From contig JBNMPS010000045.1 in the NCBI GenBank assembly GCA_051277005.1, forward strand, positions 1-17,947: 17,947 nucleotides of DNA. Reading direction: 5' to 3'. Below are positions 12,294 to 17,947 of the stretch, one piece after another. The position numbers and the translations under genes are program-made. The DNA is from Dasania sp051277005. GTDB taxonomy: Bacteria > Pseudomonadota > Gammaproteobacteria > Pseudomonadales > Dasaniaceae. Each line of letters begins with the position of its first letter. The stretch's first letter is position 1. The notes under the pieces were generated by a model that worked only from the letters and a program-made list of their open reading frames with translations, was not told the origin of the DNA and ran no database searches.

Positions 12294-14225
12294 TTAGAAG
12301 TAGTATTTGAAAACCAATTCAATTCTCTCGTTATCATATGTTTTACTTTTCTGTTTTAAGTAACTAGCGGTAATGGCGGTGTTGCGAGTAATTGGAGCGG
12401 TTAATCCACTTGAAATAGTTCTAAGTGTTTCGCTCATTCGTCCCAGATAGTCTTCATACGTTGTTTTTAGCTCATAACGAATATTATTGGTGTTATAGAT
12501 TAAGCCTAGTGTTCCACCTACGCCGGCACGGTAGTTTTTATCTAATTTACTACTGCTTTGCAGCGATAGATTTCCCATGGCGTAACCAAGAATATTATTC
12601 CATTGATAGGTTGCTCCATAGCTACCATTGATATTATTCATTAAAAATAAATCAGCTTTATCGGGAAGTTTTTTTCTGCTGATATTGATGGCCCATGAAG
12701 AGGGTTTGAAAAATATATCTTGTGGATTTAAAGAGGTAATCGAAATTAAGAGTAGTTCTTCTAGAGATGTTTCACTATTATTATTTTTCAGTGTTATCCC
12801 TAGGGCTTCTATTTCTAGCCCAGGTTCAAATCCAGCCAAAGGATCATCCAAGCTATGGTATGCACCACGATAACTGATCCGTTGCGTGCTGGTTTCTGAT
12901 TCTTTCCCAATACTGACGCTAAGGCGGCGGTTAAGATGTGCTTGATCGGGGCGCGTGTTTGGTGGTGATGGAGGAGGGGCTGATGTGTTTATGTCAAGTT
13001 TTTCTCGCGCTTCTATGAGTTGGTAGCGTATTTTTTTACTTTTATCTCTATTTAATGAGTCTTGACGAATTAATATAGCTAAATACTGTGTTGCTGCATT
13101 AAGAATTATATCTTGTTTTTTTGGTGTTATTTTTTTTAATGCAAGATCGTCTATCTTATTTGAAATTAAATCGTAGGTTATTATTTTCTCTTTATGGCTA
13201 AGAATTTTTATAGATTGATAAAAAAGAGTGTTGGCGGAGGGCGTGTAGCTGTAGTCGTTAACTAATCCGTTGTCTATTAACGCTCGGATAGTGCCAATTG
13301 GTGTCGCGAAATTTTCAAAGCCTTTTAAAAGATCAGTGCTTTCTGCAGCAATATTAATAAACGATAGTGCTCGGTATGAGCAGTTTTCATCCAAAAAATA
13401 ATAATTAAACGCGTTCTCTTTTACTTCATGTAAATGTAACAATATAAACTTAATTTTATGCTGGCTTAAATTAAGTTTATATTCCCATATTTCTCTATTT
13501 TCGTTGTCACTATACTCGCGATTGTATTTGTAAAAAGGCTCAATTACTGTGAGTCCTTTAAATCCGCCGAACAATCCTTTGTATAAATAGGTTAATGGGT
13601 TGGATGTTTTACTTATTTGTGTGGAGTCAGCCGCGAAATTGACAGTTTTTGATAACAAAGGTGAATGATTATCTTTGTCTTTAGCGTCAAAACGGAGAAA
13701 ACTGTGCCCGAACATAGATGAGGGGCTGTTGAGATAAGCTGATGGAAACACAACGACTAATTCTTGGCTGTGGAATTGTTCAAGCCAGGCGTCTAAATCT
13801 GGGCACTCTGGCTTTGGTAAATCTGAAAAGTTACTGAGTGACAAATGTTCATCTAGCCATACAAATCTTGCAGGATATAGGCATTGTGGGTGTGGGGTGC
13901 TTGCAGTACTGATGGGTGAAAAAAAATACTGCAGGGTTGCGTGCAGCTCTTTTAATGGGTTGAGATCTCCCGATGAAGATAGGAAAAATTTAAGGTTATC
14001 TATTTCGCTGGATCTTGTTCCTGAAACAGGATCTGTCCGAAAATGCAGTAAAGATAGCCATACTTTGTTTTCATGGAGGTTTAATTGTTGAGCTTTATGC
14101 TGGGTGTTGTATAGACTGCTGCTCTGAGCGATGGGATTTGCTGATGTGCTGCTGGAATTGCTTGTGGCTAATACTATACTGAGAAATAGTGTTAGTGTGA
14201 TATTTTTGGTAAAAGTAATAGACAT
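12294..14225 (-). CDS. secreted DUF4105 (Lnb_N) protein with probable C-terminal beta-barrel
   Basis: A 643-residue exported protein. The N-terminus is a Sec signal (hydrophobic 9-20, likely cleavage near 28-33). A conserved cysteine pair follows, QCLYPAR (Cys115) and PECPDL (Cys141), perhaps a disulfide. The DUF4105 core shows VVVFPSAYLNSPSSMFGHSFLRF (157-179, His174), YLYKGLFGGFKG (213-224), EYSDNENREIWEYKLNL (237-253) and YYFLDENCSYRALS (275-288, Cys282). After a Pro-rich linker (416-426) the rest (about 432-643) has alternating strands and ends in FKYYF, the C-terminal aromatic typical of outer-membrane barrels. The His and Asn-Cys motifs recall permuted papain-like enzymes; this is inference. 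The gene looks more AT-rich than topB or nuoN. The ATG has no clear ribosome site. It is divergent from the PEGA lipoprotein gene. Family function is not established. Confidence 0.85.
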   Translation of the reverse strand: MSITFTKNITLTLFLSIVLATSNSSSTSANPIAQSSSLYNTQHKAQQLNLHENKVWLSLLHFRTDPVSGTRSSEIDNLKFFLSSSGDLNPLKELHATLQYFFSPISTASTPHPQCLYPARFVWLDEHLSLSNFSDLPKPECPDLDAWLEQFHSQELVVVFPSAYLNSPSSMFGHSFLRFDAKDKDNHSPLLSKTVNFAADSTQISKTSNPLTYLYKGLFGGFKGLTVIEPFYKYNREYSDNENREIWEYKLNLSQHKIKFILLHLHEVKENAFNYYFLDENCSYRALSFINIAAESTDLLKGFENFATPIGTIRALIDNGLVNDYSYTPSANTLFYQSIKILSHKEKIITYDLISNKIDDLALKKITPKKQDIILNAATQYLAILIRQDSLNRDKSKKIRYQLIEAREKLDINTSAPPPSPPNTRPDQAHLNRRLSVSIGKESETSTQRISYRGAYHSLDDPLAGFEPGLEIEALGITLKNNNSETSLEELLLISITSLNPQDIFFKPSSWAINISRKKLPDKADLFLMNNINGSYGATYQWNNILGYAMGNLSLQSSSKLDKNYRAGVGGTLGLIYNTNNIRYELKTTYEDYLGRMSETLRTISSGLTAPITRNTAITASYLKQKSKTYDNERIELVFKYYF

Positions 14226-14280
14226 TTTCGGTAATATTCACACTTTTTTCGAGATTGATGGCGTAATGTTTCTTCAGCCA

Positions 14281-14309
14281 TTGTAACCCAGCAATACATA
14301 CAATAATAT
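14281..14309 (+). promoter_or_regulatory. candidate promoter of the PEGA lipoprotein gene
   Basis: TTGTAA (14281-14286) and TAATAT (14304-14309), each 4 of 6 to the sigma-70 consensus, are spaced 17 bases and lie about 40 bases before the ATG at 14351. AAGGA (14339-14343) is the ribosome site. The 125-base gap must also serve the divergent DUF4105 gene, for which I see no clear promoter. Confidence 0.33.
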
Positions 14310-14350
14310 GTAAGCTAAACAAGTACATAATAACTTAAAAAGGATAAGTA

Positions 14351-14863
14351 ATGAGTTTGACAAAGATTTTATTGTCAGTATTTTCGGTGGTTGTTGTTCT
14401 ATTGTCAGGTTGTTCAACCATCGTAAGTGGTGACAAGGAGCAGCTAACAATTGATTCACTGCCACGGGGTGCGATGGTAAAGATGGACGGAATAGATGTA
14501 GGTGTTACGCCTCTTACTCTTTCTGTTTCTCGTAAAAAGGCAAATATTGAACTTGTCAAAGAAGGATTTGATAGCCAATTTGTGACTTTAACCAAAGAAA
14601 TAAATCCAATGTTTTTCGGGAATTTAATAATCGGTGGCTTGTTCGGTTCATCTACCGATACGGCTACGGGAGCCATACATAGATATAACCCCGGTCAGTA
14701 TATGGTTACCTTAAAGGCGGCTTCAGAATCTAGTGCTGAACCTGCGGCAGAACAAGTAGGGCAGGCTGAAAAACCTGCAGTAGAAAAATCTGAAATCCCC
14801 GCGACGGAAAAACCTGACGCAGAACAAGCTGAAACCCCTGCGACTGAAAAACCTACTGAATAA
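14351..14863 (+). CDS. PEGA-domain lipoprotein with Pro/Ala/Glu/Lys repeat tail
   Basis: A 170-residue lipoprotein. The signal ends in lipobox LLSGC with Cys21. A PEGA domain follows (about 30-80): LTIDSLPRGAMVKMDGIDVGVTPLTLSVSRKKANIELVKEGFD, the typical 'P-x-G-A-x-V-x-x-D-G' and 'G-x-T-P' strand-turn pattern of a surface-associated beta fold. A glycine-rich hydrophobic stretch (NPMFFGNLIIGGLFGSSTDTATGA, about 85-108) is commonly found after PEGA in small lipoproteins. The tail (about 128-170) repeats AEKPA/ATEKP units and is probably disordered, perhaps spanning to the cell wall. AAGGA 8-12 bases before the ATG is a good ribosome site. It precedes the small exported protein by 32 bases and is divergent from the DUF4105 gene. 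The substrate or partner is unknown. Confidence 0.83.
   Translation: MSLTKILLSVFSVVVVLLSGCSTIVSGDKEQLTIDSLPRGAMVKMDGIDVGVTPLTLSVSRKKANIELVKEGFDSQFVTLTKEINPMFFGNLIIGGLFGSSTDTATGAIHRYNPGQYMVTLKAASESSAEPAAEQVGQAEKPAVEKSEIPATEKPDAEQAETPATEKPTE
14733..14860 (+). repeat. degenerate coding repeats in the PEGA protein tail
   Basis: The unit GAAAAACCTGC/GAAAAACCTAC, encoding EKPA/EKPT, recurs with CAAGCTGAAACC and GCAGAACAAG blocks, producing AEQ, AEKPA, ATEKP and AETPATEKP peptides. The copies are imperfect but share enough DNA that the unit number could vary between strains by slippage or recombination. The reading frame remains open throughout. Confidence 0.6.
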
Positions 14864-14895
14864 TTATTGTTTCTGTCAGTGATACTGGCGATACT

Positions 14896-15282
14896 ATGTG
14901 CAGGTTAATTAAACCCAGCTTGGCAATTTCTTTGTTAAGCTGGGCTCTATCCTCATCTCTTCTGTGGGCTTCTGACTATTCTTCTATGAATGCAGTCTGT
15001 GAGCTTTCACCGGTTACAGCCCCTCAATCTCTTGATGGTCTATCGCAGTCGAACTATTACGTGTATCAGGTGAACTTAATAGAGTTTACATCGCTAAGCT
15101 ATAGCCGATTAGCGCAGCATATTTTGCAAGATTCAGGGGAGTATCTTCAGGCCTTAGATCAATTACTACAAGTTGAGGATCAATCTATTGCAGGTTGTCA
15201 TCGACTATACAAACATCTATTGTTGCGGTATGGAAGAGTGGCTGATTTTTCTATAGCGTTGGCAGGCTTGCGAAAACCCTAA
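14896..15282 (+). CDS. small exported protein of unknown function
   Basis: A 128-residue protein I do not recognise. The N-terminus (KPSLAISLLSWALSSSLLWAS) is a probable Sec signal with cleavage near residue 26, leaving about 100 mature residues. The mature part starts DYSSMNAVCELSPVTAP, then is mostly helical in pattern (LIEFTSLSYSRLAQHILQDSGEYLQALDQLLQVED, then CHRLYKHLLLRYGRVADFSIAL). Two cysteines (Cys35 and the one before HRLYK, near 100) could form a disulfide in the periplasm. It follows the PEGA lipoprotein by 32 bases and ends in a terminator that overlaps its last codons, so the two are probably one transcript. The ribosome site is weak, and the start is chosen because a later Met (MNAV) would lose the signal. 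Export is likely; function is unknown. Confidence 0.68.
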   Translation: MCRLIKPSLAISLLSWALSSSLLWASDYSSMNAVCELSPVTAPQSLDGLSQSNYYVYQVNLIEFTSLSYSRLAQHILQDSGEYLQALDQLLQVEDQSIAGCHRLYKHLLLRYGRVADFSIALAGLRKP

Positions 15283-15307
15283 GGTTTATCTTTCGTTAGC
15301 CTTTTTT
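15265..15307 (+). terminator. intrinsic terminator of the PEGA/small-protein transcript
   Basis: GGCT (15265-15268) and CGAAA (15271-15275) pair with TTTCG (15291-15295) and AGCC (15298-15301). The two arms are joined by a TG/TT step with one mismatch and one G-U pair. Inside, AAACC and GGTTT can form a smaller hairpin around CTAA. Six T follow at once (15302-15307). The stem begins inside the last codons of the small exported gene (stop at 15280-15282). It is the best intrinsic terminator in the window. Confidence 0.8.
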
Positions 15308-15452
15308 ATATCAGTAAGTTCTGCCAATAGCTCTTTGCTCCAGTGTTTGGACGCTGGGTTAAAGGCGTGGTTAGGCTAAGTAACGTTTGTTTGTAAACCG
15401 CTCTTTATAAACCAGGGTATAGAGGCGTATTACCCACTAGTAAATCAGCGAT

Positions 15453-15465
15453 GAGCCTTTGGCTC
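15453..15465. repeat. short perfect hairpin at the 3' end of the CBS gene
   Basis: GAGCC (15453-15457) and GGCTC (15461-15465) are separated by TTT, and the stop of the minus-strand CBS gene begins at the hairpin edge. There is no T-run beyond it on the minus strand, so it may be a stabilising 3' stem rather than a terminator. The rest of 15308-15452 shows nothing I can assign. Confidence 0.4.
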
Positions 15466-15866
15466 TAATGTGCAAACCCTTTAACTGCGGTTAACAACTG
15501 CCTACAGGTAACTTGGCCAACTAATTTGCCGTGGTCTAAAACAGGCCGGCGACGGTGTTTTTTGGCTAACATATCTTGCGCCACATCAACAATGTCATCA
15601 CCGGGTGATGCCGTGATGATATTGTCACCGCACATATATTCGCTCACCGGGCCAATGCCACTTTCATTATAGGTCGCCCCTAAAACACCTTTAAGGCAAT
15701 CCATTTCTGAAAGTACACCCACTAGGCGATCATGGTCATCAACGACACAAATTCCAGAGACTTTATTATCGATGATGAGCTCCATGGCATCTAACAAATT
15801 TTGTTCTTGTCTGATCTTTACTGGGTTAGGGATCATGTAATCCCTCAAATCTATGGAACGAAGCAT
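15465..15866 (-). CDS. two-CBS-domain protein
   Basis: A 133-residue protein made of one CBS pair (Bateman module) and nothing else. CBS 1 (about 8-60) runs from DYMIPNPVKIRQEQNLLDAMELIIDNKVSGICVVDD to LVGVLSEMDCLKGV. CBS 2 (about 75-130) runs from YMCGDNIITASPGDDIVDVAQDMLAKKHRRRPVLD to LVGQVTCRQLLTAV. Such modules usually bind adenine nucleotides (AMP, ATP, NADH or SAM) between the two repeats; the ligand here is not predictable. It has no signal peptide or membrane helix. A strong ribosome site (AAGGGGG) precedes the ATG. It lies 85 bases downstream of nuoN on the same strand with no terminator visible between them, so it may be co-transcribed with the complex I genes. It could act as an energy-state sensor, but no partner is indicated by sequence. 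Confidence 0.88.
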   Translation of the reverse strand: MLRSIDLRDYMIPNPVKIRQEQNLLDAMELIIDNKVSGICVVDDHDRLVGVLSEMDCLKGVLGATYNESGIGPVSEYMCGDNIITASPGDDIVDVAQDMLAKKHRRRPVLDHGKLVGQVTCRQLLTAVKGFAH

Positions 15867-15951
15867 GGCGCCCCCTTATGTTGTCTTGTCGTTGTGGTTT
15901 TATGGATCGTTGTTTTTTATTTTATTACTGTTGGGTTGAGTTGTATATCAT

Positions 15952-17397
15952 TTAGAGTATAGACCTTATGTATTCCATTAGGGGTTGAGGTTGAGTGCCT
16001 AATAGCAAAATACTGGCGATTAGTAGGCACGATAGGCTGCGAATTGACCAGTTGTTGGGTATGACGGGAGCAACACGTTCTGTTGAGTTGTGTTTGCTCA
16101 TCATATAAACCACTCGCAAGTAATAATAGATACCTATGCCGCTACCAATCACCAGCGCGGTGATTAAGCTCCAGTGATAGCCACTAACTGCGGCGCTGAA
16201 AATATAAAACTTAGCGATAAAACCCGCTGTGAGGGGTATGCCTGCTAGGGATAGTAAGGCAACTAACATTAAACTCGCTTGTAGGGGGTGTGACCAAAAC
16301 AAGCCTTGCACATCACTCAGCTCAACACTTTCTCTGTCTTTGTGTTCCGCCGAGATTAACGCCAGTAAGCCAAATGCGGCGAGGGTTGTGGCGGTATAAG
16401 CGATTAAATAATAATTGGCAGCTTCTATTGCCAGAGCACGATTACTACTCTTACCGCATACAACCACAATGATTAGTAAATAGCCCATATGCGCAATGGA
16501 TGAGTAGGACAGCATGCGTTTAATATTATCTTGCCGAAGTGCCAGCCAGTTGCCAACCAGTATGCTTAAAATAGCCATTAAGCTCATACAGTTAAGAAAC
16601 ATGTTGTAGCGATAGAGCTTGGCTTCAATAATCCAGCGCAGCATGACTAAGAATATAGCGGCTTTGGATACCGAGGCTAAATAACCGGTAATGGGTGCCG
16701 GAGCTCCTTGGTAGACATCGGGTGTCCACATATGAAACGGTACCAGCGATAATTTAAACCCTAGTCCCGATAATATAAACACCATCGCAACCAAAAGCAT
16801 GGTGTTGCCGGATGGCTGCTCAGCCAATTGCACACCCATTTCGGTAAAGGCCATGGTACCGGTGATGGCATAGAGTAGCGCAAAGCCAAATAGTGTCGCC
16901 GCTGAAGCTGCACCTGAAAGCACTAAATATTTTGTCGCGGCCTCTAGCGGTAATATTGTTTTATCGGGGTAAGCGATAAGGGCATAAAGGGCGACAGATA
17001 ATAATTCCATGCCCAATAACAGCGAGGCTAAATGCTCTGCGTAAGCTAATACGCAAGCTCCAAGAGTGCTGAGTATTAGCAGTAAAAAATATTCTTCAGG
17101 TTGGTCGTCACGCCGTTTCATGTAGTCGATAGAAAAAACGGTGGTGACAAAGCCTGCTACAGAAAACAAGAGGCTAAACATTAAAGCCATTCGATCGGCT
17201 TGTAATAGGGGCGTGACTAAACGTGGAGCCACTTCAGCGGCAGGTAAACAGGAATAAGCTGCCGCCGCAAAAGTAATCAACGTGAGTAAGCTGGTGAGCT
17301 TAACATTACGATAAAATGCAATTTGTAGCATGAGCACGACAGCGCCAATACTCAGTACAAGTAAAGGAAGTAGGGCTTGAAAGTCGGTGCTGGTCAT
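15952..17397 (-). CDS. nuoN: NADH-quinone oxidoreductase subunit N
   Basis: A 481-residue antiporter-like membrane subunit of respiratory complex I (E. coli NuoN is about 485). It carries one of the proton channels that couple NADH oxidation to proton pumping. About 13-14 hydrophobic segments are visible. The functional charged residues are present: Glu131 in LLLGMELLSV, Lys215 in GLGFKLSLVPFHMWTPDVYQGAP (212-234), Lys245 in ASVSKAAIF, and Lys396 in LAGIPLTAGFIAKFY. The C-terminal WPQP-like end is TQPQPLMEYIRSIL. Its ATG overlaps the nuoM stop by 4 bases (17394-17397), so translation is coupled and subunit ratios are kept equal. As the last gene of the standard nuo order it would end the operon, but a CBS-domain gene follows on the same strand. 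Confidence 0.97.
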   Translation of the reverse strand: MTSTDFQALLPLLVLSIGAVVLMLQIAFYRNVKLTSLLTLITFAAAAYSCLPAAEVAPRLVTPLLQADRMALMFSLLFSVAGFVTTVFSIDYMKRRDDQPEEYFLLLILSTLGACVLAYAEHLASLLLGMELLSVALYALIAYPDKTILPLEAATKYLVLSGAASAATLFGFALLYAITGTMAFTEMGVQLAEQPSGNTMLLVAMVFILSGLGFKLSLVPFHMWTPDVYQGAPAPITGYLASVSKAAIFLVMLRWIIEAKLYRYNMFLNCMSLMAILSILVGNWLALRQDNIKRMLSYSSIAHMGYLLIIVVVCGKSSNRALAIEAANYYLIAYTATTLAAFGLLALISAEHKDRESVELSDVQGLFWSHPLQASLMLVALLSLAGIPLTAGFIAKFYIFSAAVSGYHWSLITALVIGSGIGIYYYLRVVYMMSKHNSTERVAPVIPNNWSIRSLSCLLIASILLLGTQPQPLMEYIRSIL

Positions 17398-17947
17398 AAG
17401 TTCACCTCCGCCATAATGGGTTTCAGTTGAACCAAATTGAGTAAGCTATCAATAACCGGCTGTGTTAAATCTAAAACGGGTTGCGGGTACAGCCCTAGCC
17501 AGATTAATGCCACCATCATGGCGGCCATGGTAGCCATTTCTCGTGAATCAAAGTCGTTTAATTTTTCTGCTTGGCCGGACTCTAAACGGCTCTCACCTTG
17601 AAAGGCTCTTTGCATCATCCATAGGGAATAAACCGCAGCGGTAATTAGACCCAGTGCGGCTATGGCTGTCATCACTGGGGAAACTTTAAATAAGCCTAAT
17701 AGAATTAAAAATTCAGCGACAAAGTTGCCAAGCCCAGGCAAACCCAGAGACGCGACTGCAAAAAATAAGGCGCAAGCGCCCATGCGTGGCATGTAGTGCC
17801 AAAGCCCACCCATCTTATCCATATTGCGAGTATGCAGACGATGTTGCAATGCGCCGGCCATCATAAACAGTGCTGCGGTGCTAATACCGTGGGCGACCAT
17901 TTGCATCACGGCACCTTGAACGGCCAAGGTGTTCCAGGCGTATAAAC
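17394..17947 (-). CDS. nuoM: NADH-quinone oxidoreductase subunit M (C-terminal part, cut by window edge)
   Basis: The last 184 or so residues of NuoM, another proton-pumping antiporter-like subunit of complex I. The frame is open to the right edge: residues LYAWNTL precede the AVQGAVMQMVAHGISTAALF segment, so the TTG at 17927-17925 is not a real start. Visible family features are GAVMQMVAHGISTAALFMMAGALQHRLHTR, MGGLWHYMPRM, the discontinuous-helix region LGLPGLGNFVAEFLILLG (with the conserved Glu in VAEF), SLWMMQRAFQGE, and the C-terminal LGLYPQPVLD. It overlaps nuoN by 4 bases. The upstream part, including the main channel residues, is outside the window. The family call is certain. Confidence 0.95.
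   Translation of the reverse strand, partial: LYAWNTLAVQGAVMQMVAHGISTAALFMMAGALQHRLHTRNMDKMGGLWHYMPRMGACALFFAVASLGLPGLGNFVAEFLILLGLFKVSPVMTAIAALGLITAAVYSLWMMQRAFQGESRLESGQAEKLNDFDSREMATMAAMMVALIWLGLYPQPVLDLTQPVIDSLLNLVQLKPIMAEVNL

Noticed and set aside
14095..14676. minus-strand frames over the DUF4105/PEGA divergent region
   Set aside because: They overlap the signal peptides of two well-supported genes and show no domain.
14733..14860. CRISPR-like or tandem-repeat array
   Set aside because: The repeats are imperfect, in frame and coding for a low-complexity protein tail, with no regular spacers.
17925..17927. TTG start for a separate 177-residue gene
   Set aside because: The frame continues upstream to the window edge with NuoM-like residues, so this is the interior of nuoM.
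1..17947. mobile element, phage or defence island
   Set aside because: No transposase, integrase, terminal repeats, tRNA attachment site or defence-type gene is visible; all larger genes are chromosomal housekeeping or envelope types.

Overview
The window looks like ordinary chromosome from a moderately AT-rich Gammaproteobacterium. The basis is a YihG-type acyltransferase, a 653-residue topoisomerase III aligned almost residue for residue with the E. coli enzyme as I remember it, an enterobacterial-like OppABC set, a DUF2389/TIGR02450 small protein, and a nuoM-nuoN junction of the 14-gene complex I type. A marine lineage near Cellvibrionales, Oceanospirillales or Alteromonadales is a guess from overall character. 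I see no tRNA, rRNA, CRISPR array, insertion sequence or phage gene.

Layout. 1-487: 3' end of a yihG-like acyltransferase (+), converging on a 190-residue lipoprotein gene (-, 562-1134). 1417-6550: a complete oligopeptide ABC transporter operon (+): lipoprotein binding protein, two permeases, and one fused protein carrying both ATPases. 6766-8850: a cytoplasmic PAS-PAS-GGDEF-EAL cyclic-di-GMP protein (+). 8963-12111: three minus-strand genes: a 71-residue tryptophan-containing protein, a DJ-1/PfpI family protein resembling isonitrile hydratase, and topB. 12294-15282: an envelope gene group, namely a secreted DUF4105 (Lnb_N) protein with a probable C-terminal beta-barrel (-), and divergently a PEGA lipoprotein followed by a small exported protein (+) that ends in a good intrinsic terminator. 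15465-17947: a two-CBS-domain protein downstream of nuoN and the 3' part of nuoM (all -).

The transporter genes form one unit: OppA captures peptides at the inner membrane, OppB/OppC form the channel, and the fused ATPase drives import. NuoM and NuoN are adjacent proton-pumping membrane subunits of complex I, translationally coupled by a 4-base overlap. The DUF4105/PEGA/small-protein group shares only export signals and position, so a common envelope role is inference.

The most interesting non-coding signal is immediately upstream of topB. A near-consensus LexA (SOS) box fills the 17-base spacer of a candidate promoter whose start site would fall at or next to the topB ATG, and the ATG has no Shine-Dalgarno sequence. 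This suggests SOS-controlled, possibly leaderless topB expression. In the same intergenic region, on the other strand, a perfect AGGAGG stands 6 bases before a 9-codon frame. A second point of interest is the His/Asn-Cys pattern of the DUF4105 protein, which resembles permuted papain-like enzymes. I found no clear evidence of an entirely new multi-gene system.
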